From Aphelocoma coerulescens (taxonomy: Eukaryota > Chordata > Aves > Passeriformes > Corvidae), in assembly GCF_041296385.1 (NCBI RefSeq), contig NW_027184084.1, positions 1,798,001-1,862,000 on the forward strand: a stretch of 64,000 nucleotides of DNA. The letters run 5' to 3'. A program made the position numbers and the translations under genes. Under the pieces are notes generated by a model, which was not told the DNA's origin, searched no databases, and worked only from the letters and a program-made list of their open reading frames with translations. Shown here piece by piece: positions 17,801 through 27,544 of the stretch (position 1 is the stretch's first letter; each line of letters starts with the position of its first letter).

Positions 17801-18069
17801 GGGCCGGTCACAATCGGATGCTTTTGCCACTCCTTCCCAGTCAGGCTCACCTCGGCTTCCAAAAGGGTCAACTGCTGTGATCCCCCAGTCACCCCAGCGA
17901 TGGATACAGGTTCTGCCCCCACATGTCCCGATGGCATTAAAGTACACTGTGCCCCAGTATCAACCAATGCATCATATTTTTGTGGCTCTGATGTGCCAGG
18001 CCATCGGATCCACACCGTCCAGAAAACCCGGTTCTCCCGTGCCTCTTCCTGGCTAGAGGCAGGGCCCCT
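14887..18069 (-). CDS. pol: pro-pol of U3
   Basis: Complete, all catalytic residues present. It differs from U2 pol only by Thr instead of Ile at residue 50, in the protease flap region; Thr50 is shared by all units to the right. Confidence 0.95.
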   Translation of the reverse strand, partial: RGPASSQEEARENRVFWTVWIRWPGTSEPQKYDALVDTGAQCTLMPSGHVGAEPVSIAGVTGGSQQLTLLEAEVSLTGKEWQKHPIVTGPEAPCILGIDFLRNGYYKDPKGLRWAFGIAAVEAEGIRQLNALSGLSENPSAVGLLKVEEQRVPIATSTVHRRQYRTNRDAVIPIHKMIRELESQGVVSKTHSPFNSPIWPVRKSDGEWRLTADYRGLNEVTPPLSAAVPDMLELQYELESKAAKWYATIDIANAFFSIPLAAECRPQFAFTWRGVQYTWNRLPQGWKHSPTICHGLIQAALEKGEAPEHLQYIDDIIVWGNTATEVFEKGERIIQILLKAGFAIKKSKVKGPAREIQFLGVKWQDGRRQIPAEVINKITAMSPPTNKKETQAFLGAIGFWRMHIPEYSRIVSPLYLVTRKKNDFHWGPEQQQAFAQIKQEIAHAVALGPVRTGPEVKNVLYSAAGNNGLSRSLWQKVPGETRGRPLRFWSRSYRGSEANYTPTEKEILAAYEGVQAASEVIGTEAQLLLAPRLPVLGWMFKGKVPSTHHATDATWSKWIALITQRARIGNPSRPGILEIITNWPEGETFGLSSEEEEEQVTRAEEAPPYNELPESERQYALFTDGSCRIVGASRKWKAAVWSPTRQVAQATEGEGGSSQFAELKAVQLALDIAEREKWPKLYLYTDSWMVANALWGWLERWNKAKWQRRGKPIWAAEEWKDIAARVEKLSVKARHVDAHIPKSRANEEHRNNKQVDQAAKIEVSQIDLDWQHKGELFLARWAHDASGHQGRDATYKWARDRGVDLTMASISQVIHDCETCAAIKQTKRVKPLWYGGRWSKYKYGEAWQIDYITLPQTRQGKRHVLTMVEATTGWLETYPVPHATARNTILGLEKQVLWRHGTPERIESDNGTHFKNSLINTWAREHGIEWVYHIPYHAPAAGKVERCNGLLKTTLKALGGGTFKNWEVHLARATWLFNTRGSTSRAGPAQSEPLQTTDGDKVPVVHVRGMLGKTVWVKSALSKDKPIRGVVFAQGPGCTWWVMQRDGETRCIPQGDLVLG

Positions 18070-19263
18070 CTAGCCCTGGTTATCATTCTTTCCCTGGGCA
18101 TACATACTAGAGGTACCTTCGAGGGGATCTGACATATCATCCTCCCGTCTGTAATACCTGGCAGCTCGGTCACGGGAGGCTGAGGCTACTTTCACCTTAG
18201 CGGAACCCCTTCGGTTAGTGCCTCCCTCCTTGAGTTCACGCACCCGCGCTGCCAGGACAGAAGTGGGTTTCCCATCCCACCTTCTCATGTCTTCCCCATG
18301 CTCACACAGGAAAAACCACAGCTCAGCTCGTGGGGTGTACCCTCTCTCTCTAGCAGGGGGACGACGGGCTCTGACCTGGGGGCCTGTGACTCGCACTGGT
18401 GCCACACTGACCTTCCTCATCTCCTCCCTTATGTCCTTTATCTCCTCTTTGAGGTCCTGGACCACAGCAGAGACATGAGTTTTCAGTGGACCATTGACCA
18501 TACTGTCATAATTCCTGAGCTTGTTGGCAACAGAGCCCACTGTTTCTCGGTTATTGTCAGCATCAATGGTTGCAATGAAAGTGGTGTATTGCGATGGCCC
18601 TAGCCTTGCCAGGTTCCACATCATCTGTCCTGTGCACCTGACCTTATCGGGGTCATTACCGTGCTGTCCATCCCTCCCAAAAAGTACCTCTAATACTGCC
18701 ACCTCTCTTAGCTGCTGGATCCCTTCCTCGAGTGTCTTCCACTGCATTCTATGATGGTACTCCTGCATTCTTTCTTTGTGAATGAACCTTTCTCTCACAC
18801 TCATTAAGAGCCGGTCCCAGAGAGAAAGGGGCCCTGGCTCCCTCACAAATATCTGGTTCACACCTGGGTCCTGGGTCAATGATCCCAGATACCTTGCCTC
18901 ACCACTATCCAGTTGCACACTTGTGCCCATGAGGTCCCAAACCCGAAGCAGCCAGGTGGTATAAGGCTCACGCCCCCTTCGCACAATGTCGGCTCGCATA
19001 CCACGGAGACTGTCGTACGACAGGGACTCAATGATGATTTCTGGCTCTGGCTCCCCTGCTGGTTGTGAGGGCCCTGGTTCCCCATCATCATTAACTGGCC
19101 GTACTGATTTGGTCTTACACTTCCTCCTTTGCACAGGGGCGACTGCTGCTGGCTGTACTTGTCCTTGGGGTTCAGCTGAAACCTGGGCGGTTGTAACATC
19201 TGTGGGTTCCACTGCTGCACCGTCGGACTCACCCTCTTTGGGGCAGGGAGAGGTTTTTTTCAC
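18070..19263 (-). CDS. gag: gag of U3
   Basis: 397 codons, open. Glu277 is replaced by Asp, as in U4 to U9. Gly352 is replaced by Arg, a change private to this copy in the basic C-terminal tail. Confidence 0.85.
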   Translation of the reverse strand: MKKTSPCPKEGESDGAAVEPTDVTTAQVSAEPQGQVQPAAVAPVQRRKCKTKSVRPVNDDGEPGPSQPAGEPEPEIIIESLSYDSLRGMRADIVRRGREPYTTWLLRVWDLMGTSVQLDSGEARYLGSLTQDPGVNQIFVREPGPLSLWDRLLMSVRERFIHKERMQEYHHRMQWKTLEEGIQQLREVAVLEVLFGRDGQHGNDPDKVRCTGQMMWNLARLGPSQYTTFIATIDADNNRETVGSVANKLRNYDSMVNGPLKTHVSAVVQDLKEEIKDIREEMRKVSVAPVRVTGPQVRARRPPARERGYTPRAELWFFLCEHGEDMRRWDGKPTSVLAARVRELKEGGTNRRGSAKVKVASASRDRAARYYRREDDMSDPLEGTSSMYAQGKNDNQG

Positions 19264-20017
19264 TAGCTGAGGAGGTGTATTCCCTTAGCAATTGGCATAT
19301 CTCCTGGCGCACCTGGCCCATCTCCTGGCACATCTCCTTGCGCACCTGGCCCATCTCCTGGCACATCTCCTGCATCCCTTTCGCCAGTACCCCCACCCAG
19401 TTCGGGTAGTCCATTTCTGAGGTGGGCTGTTGGGCGGTATCAGGCTGTGGGGCAGGGTCTCTAGTGTCTGGGGCTGTGTCAGGCTCTGGGGCTGAATCAG
19501 GCTCTGGGGTAGGATCTCTAGTGTCTGGGGCTGTGTCATGTTCCGGGGCAGGATCAGGCTCTGGGGCAGGATCTCTAGTCTCTGGGGCTGGTGTCTGGGT
19601 AGTTATCCAAGCCAATCTCAACTTATCCTTGAATGCTAAATAGAGTAGGCCTACCAGCAGCAGGTGGTTAGTATTCAGAGGGAATCTAAACCCTTCGAAA
19701 ATTGATGGGGTGGGTCCAAAGAACTGGTTGAGGGGTTGGGGGAAAACTTCCCCTGGTGTCATTTCCTCACAGAAGGTACCATTGTTAACATAACCCCAGA
19801 AACATGCGCTCAGTGTGTGATAGCCGTTTATCCACGTGCCCACATTCCGGAGGAAGTTAAAAACCCATGAATTCCTCACCTTCTCGACCCATAGCGCAAG
19901 CTGGATAACGGCAATGGTAGCCTTAGTCAGAGGACCCATATTCAAGTAAGGAGCTGCAAAGGGGAAGAATATAGCCACGGCCACATGCCACCCGAACCAG
20001 GGCAAAGTAGACCACAT
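19229..20017 (-). CDS. ORF1 (pre-gag ORF) of U3
   Basis: Full length, 262 codons, same predicted protein as U2. One silent change (19799) is private to this unit. Confidence 0.68.
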   Translation of the reverse strand: MWSTLPWFGWHVAVAIFFPFAAPYLNMGPLTKATIAVIQLALWVEKVRNSWVFNFLRNVGTWINGYHTLSACFWGYVNNGTFCEEMTPGEVFPQPLNQFFGPTPSIFEGFRFPLNTNHLLLVGLLYLAFKDKLRLAWITTQTPAPETRDPAPEPDPAPEHDTAPDTRDPTPEPDSAPEPDTAPDTRDPAPQPDTAQQPTSEMDYPNWVGVLAKGMQEMCQEMGQVRKEMCQEMGQVRQEICQLLREYTSSASEKNLSLPQRG

Positions 20018-20112
20018 AGTGCTGCCTACCAAGGTTCCTATATCCAACACACCAAATTAAGTTATCCAGGAACTGTTATTCCTTTTTCACCTCTCTCTCT
20101 TAATGCCCTCAG

Positions 20113-20131
20113 GCCCCACGGTTGGGCTCCA
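20113..20131 (-). other. Variant primer-binding site in U3 (T at 20128)
   Basis: The plus strand reads GGGCTCCA where most units have GGGCGCCA. The changed base pairs with tRNA position 73, the discriminator base before CCA. U5 carries the same T at 32786; U0 (1153) and U4 (26457) carry A. Confidence 0.75.
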
Positions 20132-20136
20132 AAATC

Positions 20137-21078
20137 TGTCTCGGTTTGAAAGACAGGTGTCTGCTAAGGAAGGCAGAAGCCCCCCTTGAAGTGGCAGATA
20201 TAACCCCTTTCCCCCTGAGTTATTATGATTTTGAAATCAAGGGTCTTTAGGCAAAGATGTGGGAAATAGGAATAACAGTTCTTTACTATAGATAGATAGA
20301 TAGATCGATAGATAGATAGATAGATAACCAGTCGAACAAAACAACAACAACTATGACAATAACAGCAAACACAAACCCAGTCCCAGCCTTCTCGGCTGTC
20401 AGGCTACTCCCCCTCGGGTGCAGCTCCGCTCGCAGCCGGCAGGGATCGCTGGCGGCTCCCGGTGAGCAGGGCAGGTGCGATGGTTCCCCCGCGGCTGCAG
20501 GGGGCACTCCGGAGCGAGCTCGGGGAACACGCGGCACTGGCAGCCTGGGATCCCGGGGAAGGGTGGAACAAAGGCTTCACAAACCCTGGGCAGCCGGTCC
20601 TGGACTCCCGGAACAGCAGGCTGGAAATGGCAAGGCCGGAGCGGCAGGCACAAACACAAATCCTGGGTGGCAGACGAGATGTATCCAAAAGGGGAACCCC
20701 CCGGGGCTCCAGGCAGGCAGGGTGAGCACGGCTACAGCGTAGCGAAGGCTCGAAACAACAGCGGTGCAGGGCGGCCACAGCCCCAGCCTCCAGCAGGGCA
20801 GGGAAAACAGCCTTGGGATCCCGGTGTTGTTTCCAGCAGAAAGGAAAGACGCCGAAAAAGGGGAACCAGCAGCTCTTCTCTCCGCGGCTTCTCTCTCCAG
20901 ACGCTGAGAGCGAACTCCCAACACGCCCAGGTGAAACAAAAAGTAGCCAGGCCCACCCCACCCCCCAAAACGGGCTGCTTTGTCTTTCTTAAGTATAGTC
21001 ATTTGTCCCCTAGCAACATGCATATGGGAGAAAATTCCTCTAACAGAAAAAAACTAGGACAAAACTAAAACCCCAACA
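20137..21078 (-). repeat. LTR L3 (942 bp), shared by U3 and U4
   Basis: First of the L3-L5 haplotype block, defined by C at 20424, A at 20506 (GGCACTCC instead of GGCGCTCC) and a GATA tract interrupted by one GATC (20287-20326). Confidence 0.87.
20287..20326 (+). repeat. GATA microsatellite in LTR L3, one GATC interruption
   Basis: Ten tetramers: TATA, three GATA, GATC, five GATA. The same arrangement occurs in L4 (26616-26655) and L5 (32945-32984) and marks this LTR haplotype. Confidence 0.9.
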
Positions 21079-21215
21079 TTATCCACCCCGAATTTTTTCC
21101 CATACTGACATGTTACATGAAACTTAACCTTTTTAACCATATAAATACATGCATCACCCAAATTATATACATATGTACATGCCGATACTGATACAAGTAC
21201 AGAGCCATGGGTAGT

Positions 21216-24200
21216 TCACCCTAAAACAAGGTCCCCTTGCGGTATGCATCGGGTCTCTCCATCCCTTTGCATCACCCACCAGGTACAACCTGGTCCCTGA
21301 GCAAAAACAACCCCACGGATGGGTTTGTCTTTGCTCAAGGCAGACTTTACCCAAACAGTTTTTCCAAGCATACCTCTCACGTGCACCACTGGAACCTTAT
21401 CCCCATCTGTTGTTTGTAGGGGTTCGGATTGGGCAGGGCCTGCTCGGCTGGTGGAGCCTCGGGTGTTAAACAACCAGGTGGCTCTTGCTAAATGCACCTC
21501 CCAGTTTTTGAAAGTCCCCCCACCCAGTGCCTTCAAGGTGGTTTTAAGCAGTCCATTACACCGCTCAACCTTCCCAGCTGCTGGTGCATGGTAAGGGATG
21601 TGGTACACCCACTCAATGCCATGTTCTCTAGCCCAGGTGTTTATAAGGCTGTTCTTGAAGTGAGTCCCATTGTCAGATTCAATTCTCTCAGGGGTACCAT
21701 GCCTCCAAAGGACTTGCTTTTCGAGGCCCAGGATGGTGTTCCGGGCCGTAGCGTGAGGCACAGGGTAGGTCTCCAGCCATCCTGTGGTGGCTTCTACCAT
21801 CGTGAGCACGTGGCGCTTGCCTTGGCGGGTTTGAGGCAGTGTGATGTAGTCAATCTGCCAGGCCTCCCCATACTTGTATTTGGACCACCGCCCACCATAC
21901 CACAGGGGCTTCACCCGCTTGGTCTGCTTGATCGCAGCGCATGTCTCACAGTCATGGATGACCTGGGAGATACTGGCCATGGTCAGATCCACCCCTCGGT
22001 CTCGTGCCCACTTATAGGTGGCATCTCTGCCCTGATGGCCTGAGGCATCATGGGCCCATCGAGCTAGGAACAGCTCTCCTTTATGTTGCCAATCCAAGTC
22101 TATCTGGGACACCTCTATTTTCGCAGCCTGATCTACCTGCTTGTTATTACGATGTTCTTCGTTAGCCCGGCTCTTGGGAATGTGAGCATCTACATGACGG
22201 GCCTTCACAGATAGCTTCTCTACTCGAGCGGCAATGTCCTTCCACTCCTCAGCAGCCCAGACTGGTTTTCCTCTGCGCTGCCATTTTGCCTTATTCCACC
22301 TTTCCAGCCAACCCCACAGAGCATTGGCTACCATCCATGAATCAGTGTAAAGGTAGAGCTTTGGCCACTTCTCTCTTTCAGCAATGTCCAGAGCTAATTG
22401 AACGGCTTTGAGTTCAGCAAATTGGCTCGATCCACCTTCTCCTTCCGTAGCCTGTGCAACTTGTCGTGTGGGGCTCCATACAGCGGCTTTCCATTTCCGG
22501 CTAGCGCCTACAATTCGGCAGGAACCATCAGTGAAGAGGGCATATTGTCTTTCACTCTCTGGTAGCTCGTTGTATGGTGGGGCTTCTTCGGCACGCGTCA
22601 CCTGCTCCTCTTCTTCTTCAGAAGATAACCCAAAAGTCTCACCTTCTGGCCAGTTCGTAATTATTTCCAAGATCCCAGGGCGACTTGGGTTTCCAATTCG
22701 GGCGCGCTGCGTGATGAGGGCGATCCATTTGCTCCAAGTAGCATCAGTGGCGTGATGCGTGGAGGGAACCTTTCCTTTGAACATCCACCCCAGCACCGGT
22801 AGTCGGGGTGCCAGGAGGAGTTGTGCCTCAGTTCCAATTACCTCTGAGGCAGCTTGGACTCCTTCATAGGCTGCCAAGATTTCTTTCTCTGTGGGAGTGT
22901 AGTTGGCTTCGGACCCTCTGTAGCTTCGGCTCCAGAATCGCAGCGGTCGGCCCCGAGTCTCACCAGGCACCTTCTGCCAGAGGCTCCGGGACAGACCATT
23001 GTTCCCGGCTGCAGAGTAGAGCACGTTCTTCACCTCTGGTCCTGTCCTGACTGGGCCAAGGGCTACGGCGTGAGCGATTTCCTGCTTGATCTGGGCAAAG
23101 GCTTGCTGTTGTTCTGGGCCCCAGTGGAAATCGTTCTTCTTGCGGGTAACCAGGTAGAGAGGGCTCACAATCCGGCTGTACTCAGGAATGTGCATCCTCC
23201 AGAAACCTATGGCGCCTAGGAAAGCTTGTGTTTCCTTCTTGTTGGTTGGTGGAGACATCGCAGTGATCTTATTGATGACCTCAGCGGGAATCTGACGCCG
23301 TCCATCTTGCCACTTCACTCCCAGGAACTGGATCTCTCGGGCAGGCCCCTTGACTTTGCTCTTCTTGATGGCGAAACCAGCTTTTAGGAGAATTTGGATT
23401 ATTCTCTCTCCTTTCTCAAACACTTCTGTTGCGGTGTTCCCCCACACAATGATGTCATCAATGTACTGCAGATGTTCTGGGGCCTCACCCTTTTCCAGTG
23501 CAGCCTGGATCAGTCCATGGCAGATGGTGGGACTGTGCTTCCACCCCTGGGGCAGTCGGTTCCAGGTGTACTGCACACCCCTCCAGGTGAAAGCAAACTG
23601 AGGCCTGCACTCTGCTGCCAAAGGAATGGAGAAAAATGCATTGGCAATGTCAATAGTGGCATACCACTTTGCTGCTTTGGACTCCAGCTCATACTGGAGC
23701 TCCAACATGTCGGGCACAGCAGCGCTCAGCGGTGGAGTCACTTCATTCAAGCCACGATAGTCCGCAGTCAATCTCCATTCCCCATCAGACTTGCGCACAG
23801 GCCAAATGGGGCTGTTGAAGGGTGAGTGGGTCTTGCTGACCACGCCTTGGCTCTCCAGCTCACGAATCATCTTGTGGATGGGAATCACAGCATCTCGATT
23901 TGTCCGATACTGCCGGCGGTGCACTGTCGAGGTGGCAATTGGCACTCGTTGCTCTTCCACTTTCAGGAGCCCAACTGCAGAAGGATTCTCAGACAGTCCA
24001 GACAGGGCGTTCAACTGCCTAATGCCCTCTGCCTCCACAGCAGCAATCCCAAACGCCCACCTGAGTCCCTTTGGGTCTTTGTAATAGCCATTCCGGAGGA
24101 AGTCTATGCCCAGAATACACGGGGCCTCTGGGCCGGTCACAATCGGATGCTTTTGCCACTCCTTCCCAGTCAGGCTCACCTCGGCTTCCAAAAGGGTCAA

Positions 24201-24398
24201 CTGCTGTGATCCCCCAGTCACCCCAGCGATGGATACAGGTTCTGCCCCCACATGTCCCGATGGCATTAAAGTACACTGTGCCCCAGTATCAACCAATGCA
24301 TCATATTTTTGTGGCTCTGATGTGCCAGGCCATCGGATCCACACCGTCCAGAAAACCCGGTTCTCCCGTGCCTCTTCCTGGCTAGAGGCAGGGCCCCT
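21216..24398 (-). CDS. pol: pro-pol of U4
   Basis: Complete. Val695 replaces Ile695 in the linker between RNase H and integrase; Ala790 is kept. A linked silent change (GTCCTT near 22239) marks this haplotype together with U5 and U6. Confidence 0.95.
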   Translation of the reverse strand, partial: RGPASSQEEARENRVFWTVWIRWPGTSEPQKYDALVDTGAQCTLMPSGHVGAEPVSIAGVTGGSQQLTLLEAEVSLTGKEWQKHPIVTGPEAPCILGIDFLRNGYYKDPKGLRWAFGIAAVEAEGIRQLNALSGLSENPSAVGLLKVEEQRVPIATSTVHRRQYRTNRDAVIPIHKMIRELESQGVVSKTHSPFNSPIWPVRKSDGEWRLTADYRGLNEVTPPLSAAVPDMLELQYELESKAAKWYATIDIANAFFSIPLAAECRPQFAFTWRGVQYTWNRLPQGWKHSPTICHGLIQAALEKGEAPEHLQYIDDIIVWGNTATEVFEKGERIIQILLKAGFAIKKSKVKGPAREIQFLGVKWQDGRRQIPAEVINKITAMSPPTNKKETQAFLGAIGFWRMHIPEYSRIVSPLYLVTRKKNDFHWGPEQQQAFAQIKQEIAHAVALGPVRTGPEVKNVLYSAAGNNGLSRSLWQKVPGETRGRPLRFWSRSYRGSEANYTPTEKEILAAYEGVQAASEVIGTEAQLLLAPRLPVLGWMFKGKVPSTHHATDATWSKWIALITQRARIGNPSRPGILEIITNWPEGETFGLSSEEEEEQVTRAEEAPPYNELPESERQYALFTDGSCRIVGASRKWKAAVWSPTRQVAQATEGEGGSSQFAELKAVQLALDIAEREKWPKLYLYTDSWMVANALWGWLERWNKAKWQRRGKPVWAAEEWKDIAARVEKLSVKARHVDAHIPKSRANEEHRNNKQVDQAAKIEVSQIDLDWQHKGELFLARWAHDASGHQGRDATYKWARDRGVDLTMASISQVIHDCETCAAIKQTKRVKPLWYGGRWSKYKYGEAWQIDYITLPQTRQGKRHVLTMVEATTGWLETYPVPHATARNTILGLEKQVLWRHGTPERIESDNGTHFKNSLINTWAREHGIEWVYHIPYHAPAAGKVERCNGLLKTTLKALGGGTFKNWEVHLARATWLFNTRGSTSRAGPAQSEPLQTTDGDKVPVVHVRGMLGKTVWVKSALSKDKPIRGVVFAQGPGCTWWVMQRDGETRCIPQGDLVLG

Positions 24399-25592
24399 CT
24401 AGCCCTGGTTATCATTCTTTCCCTGGGCATACATACTAGAGGTACCTTCGAGGGGATCTGACATATCATCCTCCCGTCTGTAATACCTGGCAGCTCGGTC
24501 ACGGGAGGCTGAGGCTACTTTCACCTTAGCGGAACCCCCTCGGTTAGTGCCTCCCTCCTTGAGTTCACGCACCCGCGCTGCCAGGACAGAAGTGGGTTTC
24601 CCATCCCACCTTCTCATGTCTTCCCCATGCTCACACAGGAAAAACCACAGCTCAGCTCGTGGGGTGTACCCTCTCTCTCTAGCAGGGGGACGACGGGCTC
24701 TGACCTGGGGGCCTGTGACTCGCACTGGTGCCACACTGACCTTCCTCATCTCCTCCCTTATGTCCTTTATCTCCTCTTTGAGGTCCTGGACCACAGCAGA
24801 GACATGAGTTTTCAGTGGACCATTGACCATACTGTCATAATTCCTGAGCTTGTTGGCAACAGAGCCCACTGTTTCTCGGTTATTGTCAGCATCAATGGTT
24901 GCAATGAAAGTGGTGTATTGCGATGGCCCTAGCCTTGCCAGGTTCCACATCATCTGTCCTGTGCACCTGACCTTATCGGGGTCATTACCGTGCTGTCCAT
25001 CCCTCCCAAAAAGTACCTCTAATACTGCCACCTCTCTTAGCTGCTGGATCCCTTCCTCGAGTGTCTTCCACTGCATTCTATGATGGTACTCCTGCATTCT
25101 TTCTTTGTGAATGAACCTTTCTCTCACACTCATTAAGAGCCGGTCCCAGAGAGAAAGGGGCCCTGGCTCCCTCACAAATATCTGGTTCACACCTGGGTCC
25201 TGGGTCAATGATCCCAGATACCTTGCCTCACCACTATCCAGTTGCACACTTGTGCCCATGAGGTCCCAAACCCGAAGCAGCCAGGTGGTATAAGGCTCAC
25301 GCCCCCTTCGCACAATGTCGGCTCGCATACCACGGAGACTGTCGTACGACAGGGACTCAATGATGATTTCTGGCTCTGGCTCCCCTGCTGGTTGTGAGGG
25401 CCCTGGTTCCCCATCATCATTAACTGGCCGTACTGATTTGGTCTTACACTTCCTCCTTTGCACAGGGGCGACTGCTGCTGGCTGTACTTGTCCTTGGGGT
25501 TCAGCTGAAACCTGGGCGGTTGTAACATCTGTGGGTTCCACTGCTGCACCGTCGGACTCACCCTCTTTGGGGCAGGGAGAGGTTTTTTTCAC
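24399..25592 (-). CDS. gag: gag of U4
   Basis: 397 codons, open, with Asp277 and Gly352. It carries the silent C allele in the GGCCG context shared with U3, U5, U8 and U9. Confidence 0.85.
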   Translation of the reverse strand: MKKTSPCPKEGESDGAAVEPTDVTTAQVSAEPQGQVQPAAVAPVQRRKCKTKSVRPVNDDGEPGPSQPAGEPEPEIIIESLSYDSLRGMRADIVRRGREPYTTWLLRVWDLMGTSVQLDSGEARYLGSLTQDPGVNQIFVREPGPLSLWDRLLMSVRERFIHKERMQEYHHRMQWKTLEEGIQQLREVAVLEVLFGRDGQHGNDPDKVRCTGQMMWNLARLGPSQYTTFIATIDADNNRETVGSVANKLRNYDSMVNGPLKTHVSAVVQDLKEEIKDIREEMRKVSVAPVRVTGPQVRARRPPARERGYTPRAELWFFLCEHGEDMRRWDGKPTSVLAARVRELKEGGTNRGGSAKVKVASASRDRAARYYRREDDMSDPLEGTSSMYAQGKNDNQG

Positions 25593-26346
25593 TAGCTGAG
25601 GAGGTGTATTCCCTTAGCAATTGGCATATCTCCTGGCGCACCTGGCCCATCTCCTGGCACATCTCCTTGCGCACCTGGCCCATCTCCTGGCACATCTCCT
25701 GCATCCCTTTCGCCAGTACCCCCACCCAGTTCGGGTAGTCCATTTCTGAGGTGGGCTGTTGGGCGGTATCAGGCTGTGGGGCAGGGTCTCTAGTGTCTGG
25801 GGCTGTGTCAGGCTCTGGGGCTGAATCAGGCTCTGGGGTAGGATCTCTAGTGTCTGGGGCTGTGTCATGTTCCGGGGCAGGATCAGGCTCTGGGGCAGGA
25901 TCTCTAGTCTCTGGGGCTGGTGTCTGGGTAGTTATCCAAGCCAATCTCAACTTATCCTTGAATGCTAAATAGAGTAGGCCTACCAGCAGCAGGTGGTTAG
26001 TATTCAGAGGGAATCTAAACCCTTCGAAAATTGATGGGGTGGGTCCAAAGAACTGGTTGAGGGGTTGGGGGAAAACTTCCCCTGGTGTCATTTCCTCACA
26101 GAAGGTACCATTGTTAACATAACCCCAAAAACATGCGCTCAGTGTGTGATAGCCGTTTATCCACGTGCCCACATTCCGGAGGAAGTTAAAAACCCATGAA
26201 TTCCTCACCTTCTCGACCCATAGCGCAAGCTGGATAACGGCAATGGTAGCCTTAGTCAGAGGACCCATATTCAAGTAAGGAGCTGCAAAGGGGAAGAATA
26301 TAGCCACGGCCACATGCCACCCGAACCAGGGCAAAGTAGACCACAT
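25558..26346 (-). CDS. ORF1 (pre-gag ORF) of U4
   Basis: Full length and open, with 2.7 copies of the 57-bp repeat and two complete 33-bp coiled-coil repeats. No amino-acid change from U2. Confidence 0.68.
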   Translation of the reverse strand: MWSTLPWFGWHVAVAIFFPFAAPYLNMGPLTKATIAVIQLALWVEKVRNSWVFNFLRNVGTWINGYHTLSACFWGYVNNGTFCEEMTPGEVFPQPLNQFFGPTPSIFEGFRFPLNTNHLLLVGLLYLAFKDKLRLAWITTQTPAPETRDPAPEPDPAPEHDTAPDTRDPTPEPDSAPEPDTAPDTRDPAPQPDTAQQPTSEMDYPNWVGVLAKGMQEMCQEMGQVRKEMCQEMGQVRQEICQLLREYTSSASEKNLSLPQRG

Positions 26347-26465
26347 AGTGCTGCCTACCAAGGTTCCTATATCCAACACACCAAATTAAGTTATCCAGGA
26401 ACTGTTATTCCTTTTTCACCTCTCTCTCTTAATGCCCTCAGGCCCCACGGTTGGGCACCAAAATC

Positions 26466-27407
26466 TGTCTCGGTTTGAAAGACAGGTGTCTGCTAAGGAA
26501 GGCAGAAGCCCCCCTTGAAGTGGCAGATATAACCCCTTTCCCCCTGAGTTATTATGATTTTGAAATCAAGGGTCTTTAGGCAAAGATGTGGGAAATAGGA
26601 ATAACAGTTCTTTACTATAGATAGATAGATAGATCGATAGATAGATAGATAGATAACCAGTCGAACAAAACAACAACAACTATGACAATAACAGCAAACA
26701 CAAACCCAGTCCCAGCCTTCTCGGCTGTCAGGCTACTCCCCCTCGGGTGCAGCTCCGCTCGCAGCCGGCAGGGATCGCTGGCGGCTCCCGGTGAGCAGGG
26801 CAGGTGCGATGGTTCCCCCGCGGCTGCAGGGGGCACTCCGGAGCGAGCTCGGGGAACACGCGGCACTGGCAGCCTGGGATCCCGGGGAAGGGTGGAACAA
26901 AGGCTTCACAAACCCTGGGCAGCCGGTCCTGGACTCCCGGAACAGCAGGCTGGAAATGGCAAGGCCGGAGCGGCAGGCACAAACACAAATCCTGGGTGGC
27001 AGACGAGATGTATCCAAAAGGGGAACCCCCCGGGGCTCCAGGCAGGCAGGGTGAGCACGGCTACAGCGTAGCGAAGGCTCGAAACAACAGCGGTGCAGGG
27101 CGGCCACAGCCCCAGCCTCCAGCAGGGCAGGGAAAACAGCCTTGGGATCCCGGTGTTGTTTCCAGCAGAAAGGAAAGACGCCGAAAAAGGGGAACCAGCA
27201 GCTCTTCTCTCCGCGGCTTCTCTCTCCAGACGCTGAGAGCGAACTCCCAACACGCCCAGGTGAAACAAAAAGTAGCCAGGCCCACCCCACCCCCCAAAAC
27301 GGGCTGCTTTGTCTTTCTTAAGTATAGTCATTTGTCCCCTAGCAACATGCATATGGGAGAAAATTCCTCTAACAGAAAAAAACTAGGACAAAACTAAAAC
27401 CCCAACA
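26466..27407 (-). repeat. LTR L4 (942 bp), shared by U4 and U5
   Basis: L3-type haplotype with the same GATC interruption in the GATA tract (26616-26655). The adjoining primer-binding site differs from those beside L3 and L5 (A instead of T at 26457). Confidence 0.87.
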
Positions 27408-27544
27408 TTATCCACCCCGAATTTTTTCCCATACTGACATGTTACATGAAACTTAACCTTTTTAACCATATAAATACATGCATCACCCAAATTATATACA
27501 TATGTACATGCTGATACTGATACAAGTACAGAGCCATGGGTAGT

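Larger units (their letters stand above)
14750..21078 (-). mobile_element. Array unit U3: ERV unit with all frames open, 6329 bp
   Basis: Internal region 14750-20136 plus LTR L3 (20137-21078). The unit is 4 bp longer than U2 because of one extra tetramer in the LTR microsatellite. Private changes include gag Gly352Arg and a silent base at 19799 in ORF1. The primer-binding site has T at 20128 where most units have G. L3 begins a block of three LTRs (L3 to L5) with a common haplotype. Confidence 0.95.
21079..27407 (-). mobile_element. Array unit U4: ERV unit with all frames open, 6329 bp
   Basis: Internal region 21079-26465 plus LTR L4 (26466-27407). Pol carries Val695 with Ala790. The primer-binding site has A at 26457, although L4 otherwise belongs to the same LTR haplotype block as its neighbours L3 and L5, which carry T there. 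Confidence 0.95.
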